64,000 bases of DNA from Streptomyces ardesiacus (lineage in GTDB: Bacteria > Actinomycetota > Actinomycetes > Streptomycetales > Streptomycetaceae). The stretch lies in contig NZ_BEWC01000006.1 of the NCBI RefSeq assembly GCF_003112575.1, positions 248,001-312,000 on the forward strand, written 5' to 3'. Shown here one piece after another: positions 8,393 through 16,804 of this stretch. The first letter of the stretch is position 1; the number at the start of each line of letters is the position of its first letter. The translations under genes were made by a program, and so were the position numbers. The notes under the pieces were generated by a model. That model searched no databases. It saw nothing but the letters and a program-made list of their open reading frames with translations, and was not told the DNA's origin.

Positions 8393-9013
8393 TCAGGTCA
8401 GCGCGCCCTTCACGGCGAGGGAGTGCAGGAAGCGCATCAGGGTCATCAGGACGTCCCGGCTGGAGGCCCGGCGCCGTACGTCGCAGTCGAGGATGGGGAT
8501 CTCCTCGGGCAGGTCGAGCGCGGTGCGCAGTTCCGCGACGGGGTAACGGGGCGCGTCGGGGAAGCTGTTGACGGCGACGACGAACGGCACGCCGCGTTCC
8601 TCCAGGCGTCCCATGACGTCGAAGCTGACCTCCAGACGGCGGGTGTCGACGAGGACGACCGCGCCGAGGGCGCCCTCGAACAGGCCGTTCCACAGGAACC
8701 AGAAGCGCTCCTGGCCGGGGGTGCCGAAGAGGTAGAGCACCAGTTCGTCGGTGATGCTGATGCGGCCGAAGTCCATGGCGACGGTGGTGGCCGTCTTGGA
8801 GGCCGACCCGTAGTTGTCGTCGACCCCGATGCCGGCCTGGGTCATCGTCTCCTCGGTGGTCAGCGGTCTGATCTCGCTGACCGAGCCGACCATGGTGGTC
8901 TTGCCGACCCCGAAGCCGCCCACGATGACGATCTTCACGGCGGCCTCGGCGGTGTGGGGCAGCCGGTCCTCGGTCCGTGGGCCCGGGATCGTGTCAGAGC
9001 TTTTGAAGTCCAT
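8393..9013 (-). CDS. cvnD9: Conservon GTP-binding protein CvnD
   Basis: Small Ras/MglA-like GTPase of 206 residues. The P-loop GGFGVGKTTMV binds phosphates. The switch II region reads FGTPGQERFWFLW, so the usual DxxG is degenerate. The guanine-specificity region is VAVNSFPD. In the conservon system characterised in S. coelicolor, the A-D proteins assemble at the membrane and the GTPase is thought to relay the signal of the CvnA sensor. Its start overlaps the end of cvnC by 20 bases. No lipidation site is evident, so membrane attachment would be through partners. Confidence 0.92.
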   Translation of the reverse strand: MDFKSSDTIPGPRTEDRLPHTAEAAVKIVIVGGFGVGKTTMVGSVSEIRPLTTEETMTQAGIGVDDNYGSASKTATTVAMDFGRISITDELVLYLFGTPGQERFWFLWNGLFEGALGAVVLVDTRRLEVSFDVMGRLEERGVPFVVAVNSFPDAPRYPVAELRTALDLPEEIPILDCDVRRRASSRDVLMTLMRFLHSLAVKGALT

Positions 9014-9392
9014 GCATCACCGCTTCGAGGAGGTTTCGGTCGGCGACCTTCTGGCGGACGATCGGGGCGCGGGCCTGCACCAGTTCCTTCGCCAGCAGGT
9101 CGGTGAGGAGCACGGTCACCACGCTGAACGGCAGGCTCAGGTAGGCCGACAGCTCGGCTGTGGACAGGGGGGCCGCGCACAGCCGCAGCAGGGCGGCCTG
9201 TTCCGGCGTGGCGGACACCGGGGGGTCGGCGCGGGCCACGATCAGGGTGACGAGGTCGAGGTCGGCGCGTTCGCCGCCCCCTTCGCCGCCGATGACGAAG
9301 AGCCGCTCGGGGTTGCGGAGTTCGCCCTCCTTGGCGGGCACGCCGTCGGAGGCCGCCCCGGTGGATCGCCTCTGGCGCTGGGGAGGGGTCAT
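8994..9392 (-). CDS. cvnC9: Conservon protein CvnC (DUF742)
   Basis: 132-residue DUF742 protein with a charged N-terminal tail and a winged-helix-like core (LLRLCAAPLSTAELSAYLSL, then LLTDLLAKELVQ). It is one of the four subunits of the conservon complex. The start is fixed by an ATGA overlap with the stop of cvnB. The biochemical role is not established; the helix-turn-helix-like core could mediate protein contacts rather than DNA binding. Confidence 0.92.
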   Translation of the reverse strand: MTPPQRQRRSTGAASDGVPAKEGELRNPERLFVIGGEGGGERADLDLVTLIVARADPPVSATPEQAALLRLCAAPLSTAELSAYLSLPFSVVTVLLTDLLAKELVQARAPIVRQKVADRNLLEAVMHGLQKL

Positions 9393-9796
9393 ACGGTCTG
9401 CCCGTTGCGCCGTGCGGGACTGGTGAGGTGGGGGCCGATCCGGGCGACCAGGTCGGCCATGCTCAGACCCATCCGGCCGGGTTCGCAGCGGACGTCGGAG
9501 AGGACGGCGAGGTAGGCGTTGGGCCCGGCGGCCATCAGGTAGAAGTAGCCGCCGTTCATCTCGATGAGCACCATCTTCATGTCGCCGTCGCTGGTGGGGA
9601 TCTCCTGGCTGACGGCACTGGCGAGGCTCTGCAGGCCGGCGCAGGCGGCGGCGACGCGGTCGGCGGCGTCCGGGTCGCCGGAGTAGCGGGCGATGCGCAG
9701 GCCGTCGGCGGAGAGCACGACGATCATCTCGATGCCCGGGACGCCGTCGTAGAGGTCCCGGAGCATCCAGTCGAACTTGCCTTGCTGCTCGATCAC
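9389..9796 (-). CDS. cvnB9: Conservon roadblock/LC7 protein CvnB
   Basis: 135-residue roadblock/longin-fold protein (GIEMIVVLSADGLRIARY, then MVLIEMNGGYFYLMAAG). Such proteins pair with small Ras-like GTPases, as MglB does with MglA, and act as scaffolds or GTPase regulators. The GTG start overlaps the cvnA stop by 4 bases and its stop overlaps the cvnC start by 4 bases, so A, B and C are translationally coupled and probably made in fixed proportion. Confidence 0.92.
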   Translation of the reverse strand: MIEQQGKFDWMLRDLYDGVPGIEMIVVLSADGLRIARYSGDPDAADRVAAACAGLQSLASAVSQEIPTSDGDMKMVLIEMNGGYFYLMAAGPNAYLAVLSDVRCEPGRMGLSMADLVARIGPHLTSPARRNGQTV

Positions 9797-11421
9797 TTGA
9801 GGTTCCCCTCGTCGTCTGCCGGGGCGTGGGCCGGCGCGTTGCTGCTGGACTGCGGGTGGGTCTGGGTGGTGGTGCCCGGGTGCTGCTTGAGCCCCTCCCA
9901 GAAGGCGCCGATGAAGTGACCGGGCGGCAGGCCCTGGTCCTCCTTCTTCGGCGCGGCGTGGGGTCCGGCGGGCGCGGGGACGCCGTCGCGGGCGCGTTCG
10001 GCAACCCTGCGGGCCTCGCGTTCGGCGTCCTCGCGTTCCCAGGCGGCCTGTTCGGCCAGGCGCTGGCTGAGCGGCATCCTGACCCGGCTGCGGCGCTGCG
10101 GGAGGCCGCCCGCCGTCCACTCGGTCACCTCGGGAACGTCGTCCTCCAGGGGGACCGAGGCGGGGATGCGGGGGCTGGTGGGGCGGCGCTTCTTGGGCTT
10201 GCGCTGCGGTCCGGGCAGGGCGTCCGGGCCGGGGGTGGGGATCGAGGTGGCGCCGATGCCGTGGGCGAGGCCGACGCCGGGCTCGGTGGTGAGCATCTTG
10301 CTGGGCACGATGAGGATGGCGCGGACGCCGCCGTACGCGGAGGCGCGCAGCGAGACGTCCATGCCGAACTGCGTGCACAGCCGGCCCACCACGGACAGGC
10401 CCAGGCGCGGGTGCTGGGCGAGGTCCTGCACGTCGGTGCCGCGTTTGGCCTGTTCGAGCAGGCCCTCGATGCGGGCGCGGGACTCCTCGCTGAGGCTGAC
10501 GCCGGCGTCCTCGATCTCGATGCACACGCCGCTCTGCACCTCGGTCGCGGTGACGTGCACCTTGGCGGCGGGCGGCGAGTAGCGGGTGGCGTTGTCGAGG
10601 AGTTCGGCCGCGGCGTGGATGACGGGTTCGACCGCGGTGCCCTTGATGTTGACCTTGGCGATGGAGGCCAGGTTGATCCGGCGGTACTCCAGGATCCGGG
10701 ACATGGCACCGCGCAGCACGCTGTAGAGGGCGACCGGTTCGGGCCACTGGCGTCCGGGCCGGCCTCCGCCGATGACGGAGATGGAGTCGGCGAGGCGGCC
10801 GATCAGCGAGGTGCCGTGGTCGATGCGCAGGAGGTCGTCGAAGACCTCCGGGTTGCGCCCGTGGTCCTCCTCCATCTCGCGCAGTTCCTTGTTCTGCTGG
10901 TGGACGATCGCCTGGACACGGCGGGCGATGTCGACGAAGGAGCGCTCGGCGGACTCCCTCATGGAGTCCTCGTGGTCGACGATCTCGCAGACCATCCGGA
11001 CCAACTGACGCTGTGGCTCGCCGAGTTCGGCGTACGAGGGGTCCACCTCGCCGAGCCGGTTCATCACCTCGCGGGGCGTGGCGCCCCGGCGCATGAACCG
11101 CAGGACGTTCGGGATGACCTCGGCCCCGAGGCGGACCATCTCCTCGTGGTGGCCCGCGGCCCGGTGGTCCAGGTAGGCGGTGTGACGGGCGTGTTCGGCG
11201 CGCTGGGCCCGCAGCACGCGGCCGCGGCGCACGGCTTCGGCGGCCGCGGTGAGCACCAGGAGGGTGGCGACGGCACCGCACAGGCCGACGGCGGGCCGGG
11301 CCGGTTCCGTCACGAGGGCGACGGCGGCCCCGGTGACCGCGGCCATCACTATGACCGGCAGCAACAGCACGCGCGCATAGGGAAGTTCGCGGCGACCTGG
11401 AGGGGAATCAACACTCACCAT
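9793..11421 (-). CDS. cvnA9: Conservon sensor histidine-kinase-like membrane protein CvnA
   Basis: 542 residues and the first gene of the conservon. Two N-terminal membrane segments (about residues 16-55) are followed by a coiled region and an HATPase_c domain. The N box is HAAAELLDNATRYSPPA, the G1 box is weak (IEDAGVSLSEES) and the G2 box is LGLSVVGRLC. The C-terminal 140 residues are charged and proline-rich. No partner response regulator is encoded here; in conservons the signal passes to CvnB-C-D. ATG at 11421 follows AGAAGG; GTG at 11418 is an alternative. In S. coelicolor the equivalent locus affects the timing of aerial growth and antibiotic production. Confidence 0.92.
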   Translation of the reverse strand: MVSVDSPPGRRELPYARVLLLPVIVMAAVTGAAVALVTEPARPAVGLCGAVATLLVLTAAAEAVRRGRVLRAQRAEHARHTAYLDHRAAGHHEEMVRLGAEVIPNVLRFMRRGATPREVMNRLGEVDPSYAELGEPQRQLVRMVCEIVDHEDSMRESAERSFVDIARRVQAIVHQQNKELREMEEDHGRNPEVFDDLLRIDHGTSLIGRLADSISVIGGGRPGRQWPEPVALYSVLRGAMSRILEYRRINLASIAKVNIKGTAVEPVIHAAAELLDNATRYSPPAAKVHVTATEVQSGVCIEIEDAGVSLSEESRARIEGLLEQAKRGTDVQDLAQHPRLGLSVVGRLCTQFGMDVSLRASAYGGVRAILIVPSKMLTTEPGVGLAHGIGATSIPTPGPDALPGPQRKPKKRRPTSPRIPASVPLEDDVPEVTEWTAGGLPQRRSRVRMPLSQRLAEQAAWEREDAEREARRVAERARDGVPAPAGPHAAPKKEDQGLPPGHFIGAFWEGLKQHPGTTTQTHPQSSSNAPAHAPADDEGNLK

Positions 11422-11738
11422 GTAGGCCTTCTGAAACGAGTCGGCGGGGATGGGCACGCATGCGGCGGGGTAGGCCGGGGACTTTCCGGGAGCTTCGGCG
11501 CATGGGGAACAAGCGCGCGATTTCACCTCAACTCGGTGCGCTGCGGGCGAGCTTAGTCCGACCGGATCATCGTGGTGTCATATTCGGCAAGCACCTGAAA
11601 CGGCCCCGGCCGCTGGAGTAGGGTCGGGCCCATTTGCACGGCCCGGAGTCATTCGAACACATGCAGTAGTGCGCTCACGGCGTACGAGAACAGGCCCGGC
11701 GGGTTCTCCCGCCGGGCCTGTGGGGTGTCGGGGCCGGG
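11422..11738. promoter_or_regulatory. Conservon upstream region between cvnA and helY
   Basis: 317-base gap. The part next to cvnA is AT-richer than its surroundings and must carry the conservon promoter, though I cannot assign clear -35/-10 boxes. The part next to helY contains a perfect terminator hairpin listed separately. No protein-like frame is visible. Confidence 0.5.
11690..11721 (-). terminator. Hairpin terminator after helY
   Basis: Perfect 14-base stem (ACAGGCCCGGCGGG and its complement) with a TTCT loop, 18 bases past the helY stop. No U-tract follows, which is usual for Streptomyces terminators. Confidence 0.75.
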
Positions 11739-14546
11739 TCAGCCCACGGACGAGTAGGCGACCACTCCGCGCAGCAGCTCGTCGACGGCCTTGCGCGCGT
11801 TCTTCGGCACGGTGGAGCCGGTACCGGGCGCGGCGGCCGCGATCTGGCCGAGGACGTCGATGACCTGCTTGCACCAGCGCACGAAGTCACCGGCCGGCAT
11901 CTCCGCCTCGCGCAGCACCTCGTCGAGGCCCTTGCCGGACGCCCACATGTACGCCGCCCAGGCGAAGCCGAGGTCGGGCTCGCGCTGGCCCACCCCTTCG
12001 GTCTGGCTGATCCGGAAGTCCTCCTCCAGGGCGTCGAGCCGGCCCCAGATCCGGACCGTCTCGCCGAGGGCGGCCTTGGCCTTGCCCGAGGGCACCTTCG
12101 GCGCCATCGCGTCGTCGGCGGCCCGGGACTCGTAGACCAGCGCCGAGACGCAGGCGGCGAGCTCGGCCGGGGACAGCCCCTCCCAGACGCCCTCGCGCAG
12201 GCACTCGCTGGCGAGCAGGTCCAGCTCGCCGTAGAGCCGCGCCAGGCGCTTGCCGTGCTCGGTCACCTCGTCGCCGCGCAGGTAGTCCAGCTCGGTCAGC
12301 AGTGCCACGATCCGGTCGAAGGTGCGGGCGATGGTGTTCGTGCGGCCCTCGATCCGGCGCTCCAGCTGCGAGGTGTCGCGCAGCAGCCGGTGGTAGCGCT
12401 CGGCCCAGCGGGCGTGGTCCTCGCGGTCGTCGCAGCCGTGGCAGGGGTGGGCGCGGATCGCCTTGCGCAGCCGGGCGATCTCCCGGTCGTCGGCCGCCTG
12501 GGAGCGCTTCTTGCGGGCCCGCTCCGGCGGGATGTGCCCGGCCTTCGTGCGCAGCGCGGAGGCCAGGTCGCGGCGGGACTGCGGCGAGCGCGGGTTGAAC
12601 GTCTTCGGGATCCGCATCCGGTCCAGCGCCTCGACGGGCACGGGGAAGTCGATCGACGCCAGCCGCTTGACCTGCCGCTCGGCGGTCAGCACCAGCGGGC
12701 GGGGCCCGTCGTGGTGGTCGAAGCCGCGGTGGCCGTTGGACCGCCCTGCGGGCAGCCCCGGGTCGAGGACCAGGGCGAGGCCGGCGTACTTGCCGGTGGG
12801 CACGTGGATGACGTCGCCCGGCTTCAGCTTCTCCAGCGCGACGGCGGCCTCGGCACGCCGCTGGTTGGCGCCCTGGCGGGCGAGCTCCTGCTCGCGGTCC
12901 TTCAGCTCCCGGCGCAGCCGGGCGTACTCGTCGAAGTCGCCGAGGTGGCAGGTCATGGAGGCCTTGTAGCCCTCCAGTCCCTCCTCGTTGCGCTGCACCT
13001 GCCGGGAGATCCCGACGACCGACTTGTCCGCCTGGAACTGCGCGAAGGACGTCTCCAGCAGCTCCCGCGAGCGGTGCCGGCCGAACTGCTCGACCAGGTT
13101 GACCGCCATGTTGTACGACGGCTTGAAGCTGGAGCGCAGCGGATAGGTGCGGGTGCCGGCCAGTCCCGCGAGGTGCTCGGGGTTCATGCCGCGCTGCCAC
13201 AGCACCACGGCGTGCCCCTCGACGTCGATGCCGCGTCGCCCGGCCCGGCCGGTGAGCTGGGTGAACTCGCCGGGGGTGATGTCGGCGTGCTGTTCGCCGT
13301 TCCACTTGACGAGCTTCTCCAGCACGACCGAGCGGGCGGGCATGTTGATGCCGAGGGCGAGGGTCTCGGTCGCGAAGACGGCCTTCACCAGGCCGCGGAC
13401 GAACAGCTCCTCGACGACCTCCTTGAAGGTGGGCAGCATGCCCGCGTGGTGGGCGGCGATGCCGCGCTCCAGGCCCTCCAGCCACTCGTAGTAGCCCAGG
13501 ACGTGCAGGTCCTCGCGTGGGATGGAGGCGGTGCGCTCCTGGACGAGGGCCCGCACCCGCTCCCGGGCGCCCTCGTCGTTGAGCCGGAGGCCGGCGTACA
13601 GGCACTGCTGGACGGCGGCCTCGCAGCCGGCCCGGCTGAAGATGAAGGTGATCGCGGGCAGCAGGCCCTCGGAGTCCAGCCGCTCGATGACCTCGGGACG
13701 GCTCGGCGTCCACACCCGCGAGCGCTGTCTGCGCTCCCGCTCCCGGTCGGCCTCCTTCATGGCGCGCCCGCGCCTGCGGTCCTGGTAGGAGGGGCGGCTC
13801 GCCTCCAGGCGGGCCATGCGCGTCAGGTCCGGGTTGACGGCCTTCTTGTGGCCCTCGCCCTCCTCGAACAGGTCGTACATCCGGCGCCCGGCCAGCACGT
13901 GCTGGAACAGCGGCACGGGCCGGTGCTCGGAGACGATCACCTGGGTGTCGCCGCGCACGGTGTCGAGCCAGTCGCCGAACTCCTCCGCGTTCGACACGGT
14001 CGCCGACAGTGACACCAGGGTCACGGACTCGGGGAGGTGGATGATCACTTCCTCCCACACGGCGCCGCGGAAGCGGTCGGAGAGGTAGTGCACCTCGTCC
14101 ATGACCACGTGGCCGAGGCCGAGGAGGGTCTGCGAGCCCGCGTACAGCATGTTCCGCAGGACCTCGGTGGTCATCACGACCACCGGGGCGTCGGAGTTCA
14201 CGCTGTTGTCGCCGGTGAGCAGGCCCACCTTGTCCGTGCCGTAGCGGCGGCACAGATCGGCGTACTTCTGGTTCGACAGGGCCTTGATGGGCGTCGTGTA
14301 GAAGCACTTCCTGCCCTGCTGGAGGGCGAGGTGGACGGCGAACTCGCCGACGATCGTCTTGCCGGAGCCGGTGGGCGCGGCCACCAGGACGCCCTTGCCC
14401 GCCTCGAGCGCCTGACAGGCCTCGATCTGGAAGGGGTCGAGGCCGAAGTCGTACATCTCGCGGAAGGTGGCGAGCGCGGTGGCCTGCTCGGCAGCGCGCT
14501 GACGGGCTGCCGCGTACCGCTCGGCCGGTGAGAGATCCTCTGTCAT
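11739..14546 (-). CDS. helY: DEAD/DEAH-box RNA helicase with DSHCT domain (HelY/Ski2-Mtr4 type)
   Basis: ATP-dependent helicase of 935 residues. Motif I is AAPTGSGKT, motif II is VMDEVHYL (a DEVH box), and motif VI is QLTGRAGRRG. The C-terminal DSHCT domain places it with the Ski2/Mtr4/HelY group of RNA helicases linked to RNA turnover. An internal arginine-rich stretch and a Cys/His cluster (HPCHGCDDREDH) lie in the insertion region. ATG at 14546 (MTEDLSPAERY) is used; upstream open sequence is not conserved-looking. It lies downstream of tatC, as in mycobacteria. Confidence 0.93.
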   Translation of the reverse strand: MTEDLSPAERYAAARQRAAEQATALATFREMYDFGLDPFQIEACQALEAGKGVLVAAPTGSGKTIVGEFAVHLALQQGRKCFYTTPIKALSNQKYADLCRRYGTDKVGLLTGDNSVNSDAPVVVMTTEVLRNMLYAGSQTLLGLGHVVMDEVHYLSDRFRGAVWEEVIIHLPESVTLVSLSATVSNAEEFGDWLDTVRGDTQVIVSEHRPVPLFQHVLAGRRMYDLFEEGEGHKKAVNPDLTRMARLEASRPSYQDRRRGRAMKEADRERERRQRSRVWTPSRPEVIERLDSEGLLPAITFIFSRAGCEAAVQQCLYAGLRLNDEGARERVRALVQERTASIPREDLHVLGYYEWLEGLERGIAAHHAGMLPTFKEVVEELFVRGLVKAVFATETLALGINMPARSVVLEKLVKWNGEQHADITPGEFTQLTGRAGRRGIDVEGHAVVLWQRGMNPEHLAGLAGTRTYPLRSSFKPSYNMAVNLVEQFGRHRSRELLETSFAQFQADKSVVGISRQVQRNEEGLEGYKASMTCHLGDFDEYARLRRELKDREQELARQGANQRRAEAAVALEKLKPGDVIHVPTGKYAGLALVLDPGLPAGRSNGHRGFDHHDGPRPLVLTAERQVKRLASIDFPVPVEALDRMRIPKTFNPRSPQSRRDLASALRTKAGHIPPERARKKRSQAADDREIARLRKAIRAHPCHGCDDREDHARWAERYHRLLRDTSQLERRIEGRTNTIARTFDRIVALLTELDYLRGDEVTEHGKRLARLYGELDLLASECLREGVWEGLSPAELAACVSALVYESRAADDAMAPKVPSGKAKAALGETVRIWGRLDALEEDFRISQTEGVGQREPDLGFAWAAYMWASGKGLDEVLREAEMPAGDFVRWCKQVIDVLGQIAAAAPGTGSTVPKNARKAVDELLRGVVAYSSVG

Positions 14547-14658
14547 CGTGCTTTCGAGCGTACCGGGCCGCACTGACAACCGGACGATCATTATCGGGAT
14601 CGGCCGTGTGGGGGTTCCGTGGGGGCGGCGGCGCCCTGCGTCACCGCCCCGGCGGCCC

Positions 14659-15609
14659 TCAGGTCACGTCGTCGTACCCGTTGACCCGGTCCTTCGTGGC
14701 CTGCTCGGGCAGGGCACGGGCGGTGGTCACGGGCTCGGCCTCACCGACGTCCTCGGGCGTGAGGTCCAGGTCGGAGGCCTCGTCGTCGTCGGGTTCCAGG
14801 GCCTCGCGGCGGCTCTTGCGGCGGTCGTTCAGCAGCGCGACGGTGACCGCGCCGAAGTACAGGACCCAGATCGGTCCGGCCAGCATGAGCATGGTCAGGG
14901 GGTCCGTGCTCGGCGTGGCGACGGCCGCGAACACCGTGATGCCCATGATCATCCCGCGCCACCAGCCGAGCATCCGCTTGCCGGACAGCACTCCGGTGAG
15001 GTTGAGCATCACCAGCAGCAGGGGCAGCTCGAAGGAGAGGCCGAAGACGAGCACCATGCGCGTGACGAGGTCGAGCAGGTCGTCCAGCGGCAGCAGGTTG
15101 TCGACGTCGCTCGGGGTGAACTCGATCAGCACCTTCGCGGAGGTGGGCAGCACCGCGTAGGCGAAGTAGGCGCCGACGAGGAAGAGCGGGGCGCCGGTGG
15201 CCACGAAGGCGTAGGCGTACTTCCTCTCGTTCCTGTGCAGGCCCGGGGCGACGAACGCCCACAGCTGGTAGAGCCAGACCGGGGAGGCCAGCACGACACC
15301 CGCCGTCAGGGAGACCTTCAGGGCCAGGGTGAAGGGGCCGAGCAGACCGTTGATGGTGATCTGCGCGCAGGGTTCGGAGCCTGCCTTCGCCTGGGCCAGC
15401 TCACCGAACGACTTGTCACAGCCGACCGACTTCAGAATCGGTTCGGTGAGGACGTTGATGATCTCCTGATAGAAGAAGGCGGCGACCACGGTGACGACGA
15501 CGATGGCCAGCACGGCCTTCGCAAGCCGGTTGCGGAGCTCACGAAGGTGCTCCGCGAGCGGCATCCGCCCCTCGGGATCCTTCTCCTTGTTGCGGGCAGA
15601 CTTCAGCAA
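14659..15609 (-). CDS. tatC: Sec-independent protein translocase TatC
   Basis: Core receptor of the twin-arginine pathway in the cytoplasmic membrane; it recognises RR signal peptides of folded exported proteins. 316 residues with the diagnostic N-terminal MPLAEHLRELRNRL and six predicted membrane spans. The acidic C-terminal tail (about 60 residues) is longer than in E. coli. The likely start is TTG at 15609 (LKSARNKEK); the internal ATG before PLAEHL would lose only 15 residues. It lies 47 bases downstream of tatA and probably forms one operon with it. tatB is not in the window. Confidence 0.95.
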   Translation of the reverse strand: MLKSARNKEKDPEGRMPLAEHLRELRNRLAKAVLAIVVVTVVAAFFYQEIINVLTEPILKSVGCDKSFGELAQAKAGSEPCAQITINGLLGPFTLALKVSLTAGVVLASPVWLYQLWAFVAPGLHRNERKYAYAFVATGAPLFLVGAYFAYAVLPTSAKVLIEFTPSDVDNLLPLDDLLDLVTRMVLVFGLSFELPLLLVMLNLTGVLSGKRMLGWWRGMIMGITVFAAVATPSTDPLTMLMLAGPIWVLYFGAVTVALLNDRRKSRREALEPDDDEASDLDLTPEDVGEAEPVTTARALPEQATKDRVNGYDDVT

Positions 15610-15656
15610 CCCACGTTCCCATCTCGTGCGGCGGGCCGGAGGTCACCGGCCCTGTG

Positions 15657-15944
15657 TCAGCGCTTGGTCGTGTCCGTCGGCTCGGTGACCGGCCGGGAGC
15701 TGGTCACGTCGCCGGGGGCGGCCTGGATGGTGCGCTGCGCCGCGGACTGCTCCGGGTTCGGCGGGTCGGCGGGGGCGGCCTCGTCGGTCTTGCCCTCGCT
15801 CTTCATCGCCTTGGCCTCGCTCTTGAGGATGCGCGCCGACTTGCCGAGCGAGCGCGCCATGTCCGGAAGCTTCTTCGCGCCGAACAGCAGGATGATGACG
15901 ACGAGGATGAGAATGATCTCGGGGGCGCCGAGCCTTCCGAACAT
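15657..15944 (-). CDS. tatA: Sec-independent protein translocase TatA
   Basis: Pore-forming subunit of the Tat system, 95 residues. A single N-terminal membrane helix ([14 protein letters not shown]) is followed by the [14 protein letters not shown] hinge and amphipathic helix typical of TatA. The hydrophilic C-terminal half is acidic and proline-rich. Immediately upstream of tatC. Confidence 0.95.
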   Translation of the reverse strand: MFGRLGAPEIILILVVIILLFGAKKLPDMARSLGKSARILKSEAKAMKSEGKTDEAAPADPPNPEQSAAQRTIQAAPGDVTSSRPVTEPTDTTKR

Positions 15945-16190
15945 AAGTCTTTACCTTCTCACCGAGGCGGCTGGGTGGGGGTGCTGTCCGACCGGCCGGA
16001 CATGCGTCCGATCGATCGACTTGTGCAGCGATCGTAACGCTCAGGGGTGAACGCGAGGCAATCCCCGTGCGTACTCCCGTCCGCGACCGGGCCTCGTTTT
16101 CCTGGCCGCGACCAGCAGCGTACCGTCCGGAACCCGTGAGGTGACAGGGCGAAGTGCCCCAAAACATAACTCGCACCCGTCCGCCGGGGC

Positions 16191-16216
16191 ACCCGCCGGA
16201 CCTCCCGGCGGCGGGT
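16191..16216 (-). terminator. Possible hairpin after the small membrane gene
   Basis: 8-base inverted repeat (ACCCGCCG with its complement) around a 10-base loop, just past the stop of the small membrane protein. The short stem makes terminator function uncertain. The rest of the tatA upstream spacer shows nothing else. Confidence 0.4.
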
Positions 16217-16224
16217 TCACGCGG

Positions 16225-16419
16225 TCACAAGGCGTCGACGGCACGGGCGGCGCTCTCGGTCGCCCGCTCCAGGTCCTCCGCGGCCCGGCTGATCCGGCGG
16301 GCGGAGTCCGACACCTGCCGGCCGAGGCGCTGCGCCTCCACGAACACCTTCACGGCGAACACCGCGAGGACGGCAAGACCCAGGAATCCCGCGGCAACCG
16401 CGAACATCGGCCAGAACAT
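16225..16419 (-). CDS. Small single-span membrane protein
   Basis: 64 residues: a membrane helix (MFAVAAGFLGLAVLAVFAVK) followed by an amphipathic, coiled-coil-like tail (RRISRAAEDLERATESAARA). No assigned function. The position, 10 bases after the zinc-ribbon gene and before tatA, suggests co-transcription with the pafBC cluster. It resembles the small DUF948-like membrane proteins of Gram-positive bacteria, but the match is weak. Confidence 0.75.
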   Translation of the reverse strand: MFWPMFAVAAGFLGLAVLAVFAVKVFVEAQRLGRQVSDSARRISRAAEDLERATESAARAVDAL

Positions 16420-16429
16420 GACGTCGAGA

Positions 16430-16804
16430 CTAGACGGTGGAGTGCAGCCGCAGGGTTCTGACCCCACCGCCGGTGAGCAGCTCCACGACCCGCTCTCCCG
16501 CCGGCTTGCGCACGGCCGACCCGCACTCGGGGCAGGTGAACGAGTAGAACGTGGTCCGGCTCGTGGCGCCGATGGCCAGGCGCAGGGCGCTCGCGGCGAG
16601 TTCGAAGCGGCCCCGGCACTCCGGACAGCCCGCCTTGAAGACGACCGGTGACACACGTCTCATACCGGCGAACGCGACCGCGGCGGTCATGCCCGGCCCG
16701 GAAGGCCCGGAAGGCTGGGACGGTCCGGAAGACCCGGTGGGCCGGGACGGCCCGGAAGGCCCGGAAGAGCCGGAAGGGCCGGACGGCCCCAGGGGGTTGC
16801 TCAC
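16430..16804 (-). CDS. Zinc-ribbon protein with collagen-like Gly-X-Y N-terminus
   Basis: 124 residues. The C-terminal 75 residues hold two CPEC knuckles (AGCPECRGRFEL and FTCPECGSAV), forming a probable four-cysteine zinc ribbon. The N-terminal part is a run of triplets (GPS GPS GSS GPS GPS RPT GSS GPS QPS GPS GPG). The GTG start overlaps the pafC stop by 4 bases (GTGA), which argues for this start. ATG at 16690 or 16663 would instead leave the repeat untranslated. Function unknown; coupling to pafC suggests a role alongside that regulator. Confidence 0.75.
   Translation of the reverse strand: MSNPLGPSGPSGSSGPSGPSRPTGSSGPSQPSGPSGPGMTAAVAFAGMRRVSPVVFKAGCPECRGRFELAASALRLAIGATSRTTFYSFTCPECGSAVRKPAGERVVELLTGGGVRTLRLHSTV
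16693..16793. repeat. 9-base-period repeat encoding Gly-Pro-Ser triplets
   Basis: About eleven imperfect copies of a 9-base unit close to GGCCCGGAA on the plus strand. Such arrays slip during replication, so repeat number may vary between strains. It encodes the collagen-like segment of the overlying gene. Confidence 0.8.
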
